NCBI RefSeq assembly: GCF_016428875.1
Contig: NZ_JAELTO010000008.1
Location: 1-64,000, forward strand
DNA from: Xylophilus sp. ASV27
GTDB lineage: Bacteria > Pseudomonadota > Gammaproteobacteria > Burkholderiales > Burkholderiaceae_C
Direction: 5' to 3'
Length of the DNA stretch: 64,000 nt
Positions 62,189 through 64,000 of this stretch are shown here, piece after piece (position 1 is the stretch's first letter; the number at the start of each line of letters is the position of its first letter). The notes under the pieces were generated by a model. That model worked only from the letters and a program-made list of their open reading frames with translations, did no database searches and was not told the origin of the DNA. The translations under genes were made by a program, and so were the position numbers.

Positions 62189-63188
62189 GGCGGATGCCGA
62201 GCGCGAAGGTGCTGCCGCTCGATACCGCCGTGCGGCGGTCGCCCATCAGCATGGCGTAGACGTCGGTGCGCCGGGACAGGCGGTAGTCGTAGCCCACGGT
62301 GGCGAAGGTGCGCTCGATGTGCAGCGCGCCGCTGGTGCGTGCCTGGCTCCACGAGGCCAGCAGATGGCCCGCGCCGGCCGGCACCGATACGCCCAACTGG
62401 GCAATGCCGTCGCGCGTGTCGGCCGCGGCGGTTGCGGTGCCGGAGGTGCGCACCCGGTGGTACTGGCCGTAGACCTTGGCCGGGCCGAAGTCGTAGCTGC
62501 CGCCCCACTGCCAGGCGGTCTGGTCGCCGGAGGTGAAGGGCACTTCGACCTTCTGGCCGACCAGGCCGATGGAGACGGCCTTGCCCGTGTACTGGAGCGC
62601 CGCGCTGGCATTGGGGCCGCGCGCGCTTTCCTTCAGGCCGTAGAGCAGCGTGCCGGTGAATCCGTGCAGGTTCGGCGTCCTGTAGCCGAGCGCATTGTTC
62701 CAGGCCGAGTCGCCGGCGACGCGGCCAGTGCTCTGGAAGGTGTTGCGGATGGCCGGCGAGAACGCGAACGAGCCGCCGAACGGGTTGTAGACCAGCGTGT
62801 GCAGGAAGAGCGGCGTACCGACGCGCCCCAGACTGACCTGGCCCCACTGGCCGCCAAGCCCGAGGTTGGAGGCGCGCGAGAAAAAGCCGTCGCCGTTGTA
62901 GCGGCCGGCCGCGCCAGTGTCGCCCCGGAAGTACGACTCCAGCGTGAAGCTGGCATACAGGCCGCCGCCCAGGTCTTCGCGGCCCTTGAAGCCGAAGAAG
63001 TTGGTGGTCATGTTGCCCGAACTCAGCTGGCTGCTGCGCGCGCCGCCGGCGTCCTTGAACGAGCCGACGGCGGCGTCGATTACGCCGTAGACCTGGACGC
63101 CGCTGCCGCTCGCCTGGGCATGCGCGACGCCGCAGGCCAGCAGGCTGGCGAGGCCGATCGCGCGAAGAGGGAAAAGGGGGCTGCTCAT
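62178..63188 (-). CDS. Gram-negative general porin
   Basis: A 336-residue outer-membrane porin with a signal peptide ending AHAQ near residue 24, then VQVYGVIDAAVG, the standard beginning of beta-proteobacterial porins. Repeated GGQWGQVSLGR / GYDYRLSRRTDVYAM strand patterns and a terminal Phe (GIRHAF) are typical of trimeric 16-strand porins. Overlap with the reductase gene downstream suggests one transcript. Confidence 0.92.
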   Translation of the reverse strand: MSSPLFPLRAIGLASLLACGVAHAQASGSGVQVYGVIDAAVGSFKDAGGARSSQLSSGNMTTNFFGFKGREDLGGGLYASFTLESYFRGDTGAAGRYNGDGFFSRASNLGLGGQWGQVSLGRVGTPLFLHTLVYNPFGGSFAFSPAIRNTFQSTGRVAGDSAWNNALGYRTPNLHGFTGTLLYGLKESARGPNASAALQYTGKAVSIGLVGQKVEVPFTSGDQTAWQWGGSYDFGPAKVYGQYHRVRTSGTATAAADTRDGIAQLGVSVPAGAGHLLASWSQARTSGALHIERTFATVGYDYRLSRRTDVYAMLMGDRRTAVSSGSTFALGIRHAF

Positions 63189-63310
63189 GTCATGTCCTCG
63201 TGAGGTGGTGGCAAGGGAACGAACTGGAATCAACGGGGCGGCGGCTCTCCCCGCCGGCCCGCGCGGGCGGCAAAAGGACGATGCCGGAAGGTCAGGCGGT
63301 GGCGCGGGGG

Positions 63311-64000
63311 CTACGCCACCATCAGCGCGTCGAGCACCCGGTAGTCGGGCGGCGTGGTGTCGATCGGACGGCCGTTGCGCAGCACGCAGCGGTCGCCCTG
63401 CTGGCGCGAGAGCAGCTCCGAGTAGTCGCGCGCGCGCAGCACGATCAGGTCGGCGGCGCCGCCGGCGTGCAGGCGGCCGACGCCGGGCAGGCCCATGATG
63501 TCGGCTGGCACCGCGCAGGCGGCCGCCACCCAGTCGCCCACCGGGCGGTCGAGTTGGGCGATCTTCACCGCCTGCACGAAGGTGTCGAGCATGTCATGGT
63601 CGCCATAGGCGTAGAACGGGTCGCGGCAGTTGTCGCCGGCCACCGCCACGCGCAGGCCGGCGGCGCGTATCTCGTGCAGCACGGTCACGCCGCGCCAGCG
63701 CGGCGTGCGGCCGGGCGCGCGGTCCTGCAGGTACATGTTCACGGTCGGCAGGCTGACGACGTCGATGCCGGCCGCGCGGCAGGCCTCCAGCGTGGCGCGC
63801 ATGTCAGCCTCGGGCTGCACCGCGAGCGAGCAGCAGTGTCCGCAGAGAATGTGCCCGGCAAAGCCGTCCTGGCGCGCCAGCCGGGCCACGCCGGCGAGCG
63901 TGCGGGCCTGCTCATCGCCGGTCTCGTCGACGTGCAGGTCCACGTGCAGGCCACGTTCCTGCGCGAGTCGGAACAGGCGGCGCAGGGCGGTGTCGAACTC
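63311..64000 (-). CDS. Cytosine-deaminase-like amidohydrolase (5' end outside the window)
   Basis: The C-terminal 229 residues of a metal-dependent amidohydrolase; the frame is open to the window edge. It shows LHVDETGDEQ (metal/substrate region), GHCCSLA (metal His) and the Asp in AGDNCRDPFYAYGDHDML, all in the order of CodA-type cytosine deaminases. It would deaminate or hydrolyse a small ring compound; the exact substrate is unclear. The 122 bases before the porin gene show no terminator. Confidence 0.85.
   Translation of the reverse strand, partial: EFDTALRRLFRLAQERGLHVDLHVDETGDEQARTLAGVARLARQDGFAGHILCGHCCSLAVQPEADMRATLEACRAAGIDVVSLPTVNMYLQDRAPGRTPRWRGVTVLHEIRAAGLRVAVAGDNCRDPFYAYGDHDMLDTFVQAVKIAQLDRPVGDWVAAACAVPADIMGLPGVGRLHAGGAADLIVLRARDYSELLSRQQGDRCVLRNGRPIDTTPPDYRVLDALMVA

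Noticed and set aside
61103-62536. Open frame of 477 codons on the plus strand
   Set aside because: Antisense to the PDR/VanB reductase and porin genes; no recognisable domain.

Overview
The window is high-GC bacterial DNA from the Burkholderiales, most likely a member of the Comamonadaceae. Evidence: Burkholderiales-type proteins (DUF4148, orphan Bug/TctC receptors, the queA/tgt and recG/oxyR neighbourhoods), the gene order of the spc/alpha ribosomal operons, and short palindromic repeats built on AAGCCCAGG...CCTGGGCTT. The first 154 bases are not genomic: a poly-C run is followed by an intact Nextera/Tn5 mosaic-end adapter at 136-154, so this is a raw contig end.

Layout. 155-9592: FIST sensor, a DadA-type D-amino-acid dehydrogenase behind a single-aptamer glycine riboswitch, a DUF4148 protein, an LplT/PlsC lysophospholipid transporter-acyltransferase fusion, a Bug receptor, a zinc-ribbon membrane protein broken by one amber codon, and an aldehyde dehydrogenase. 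9807-16870: the queuosine genes queA and tgt with a TPR-methyltransferase between them, then recG and oxyR. 16917-18072: a small scrap-yard with an internally deleted IS701-type element, the 3' end of an MFS gene and the 3' end of an IS481-type transposase. 18091-21520: a lipoprotein, dps, ubiA, a 161-bp MITE with a CTAA target duplication, and proC.

21666-32065 is a complete glycerol uptake and catabolism locus: glpR-glpK on the minus strand, diverging from glpSTPQ-glpU-glpV-glpD. Glycerol is imported by the ABC system, phosphorylated by GlpK and oxidised by GlpD. 32240-41276 is the spc plus alpha ribosomal operon (rplN to rplQ, with secY, infA and rpoA), followed by the initiator tRNA-fMet at 41300-41376. 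The upstream S10-operon genes are not adjacent; rplN is preceded directly by glpD and has its own promoter.

41453-51416 holds a DUF2272 lipoprotein, a molybdopterin oxidoreductase, an M20 amidohydrolase, an acyl-CoA-binding protein, a lipoprotein metallopeptidase, a cyclopropane-fatty-acid synthase, a DUF1840 protein and two Bug receptors. 51525-60116 is a minus-strand operon of a complete branched-chain-type ABC importer (LivGHMKF) with a long-chain acyl-CoA ligase at its head and a phenylacetate-CoA-ligase-like protein at its tail, i.e. uptake plus CoA activation of an unidentified carboxylic acid. It diverges from a Crp/Fnr regulator across a TTGTCA-N6-TGACAA palindrome. 61235-64000 holds a PDR/VanB-type reductase, a porin and a truncated cytosine-deaminase-like amidohydrolase.

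The main structure not explained by genes is repetitive: nine copies of a three-palindrome repeat, several copies of GC-rich repeats, two of these repeats inside recG and one inside the metallopeptidase gene.
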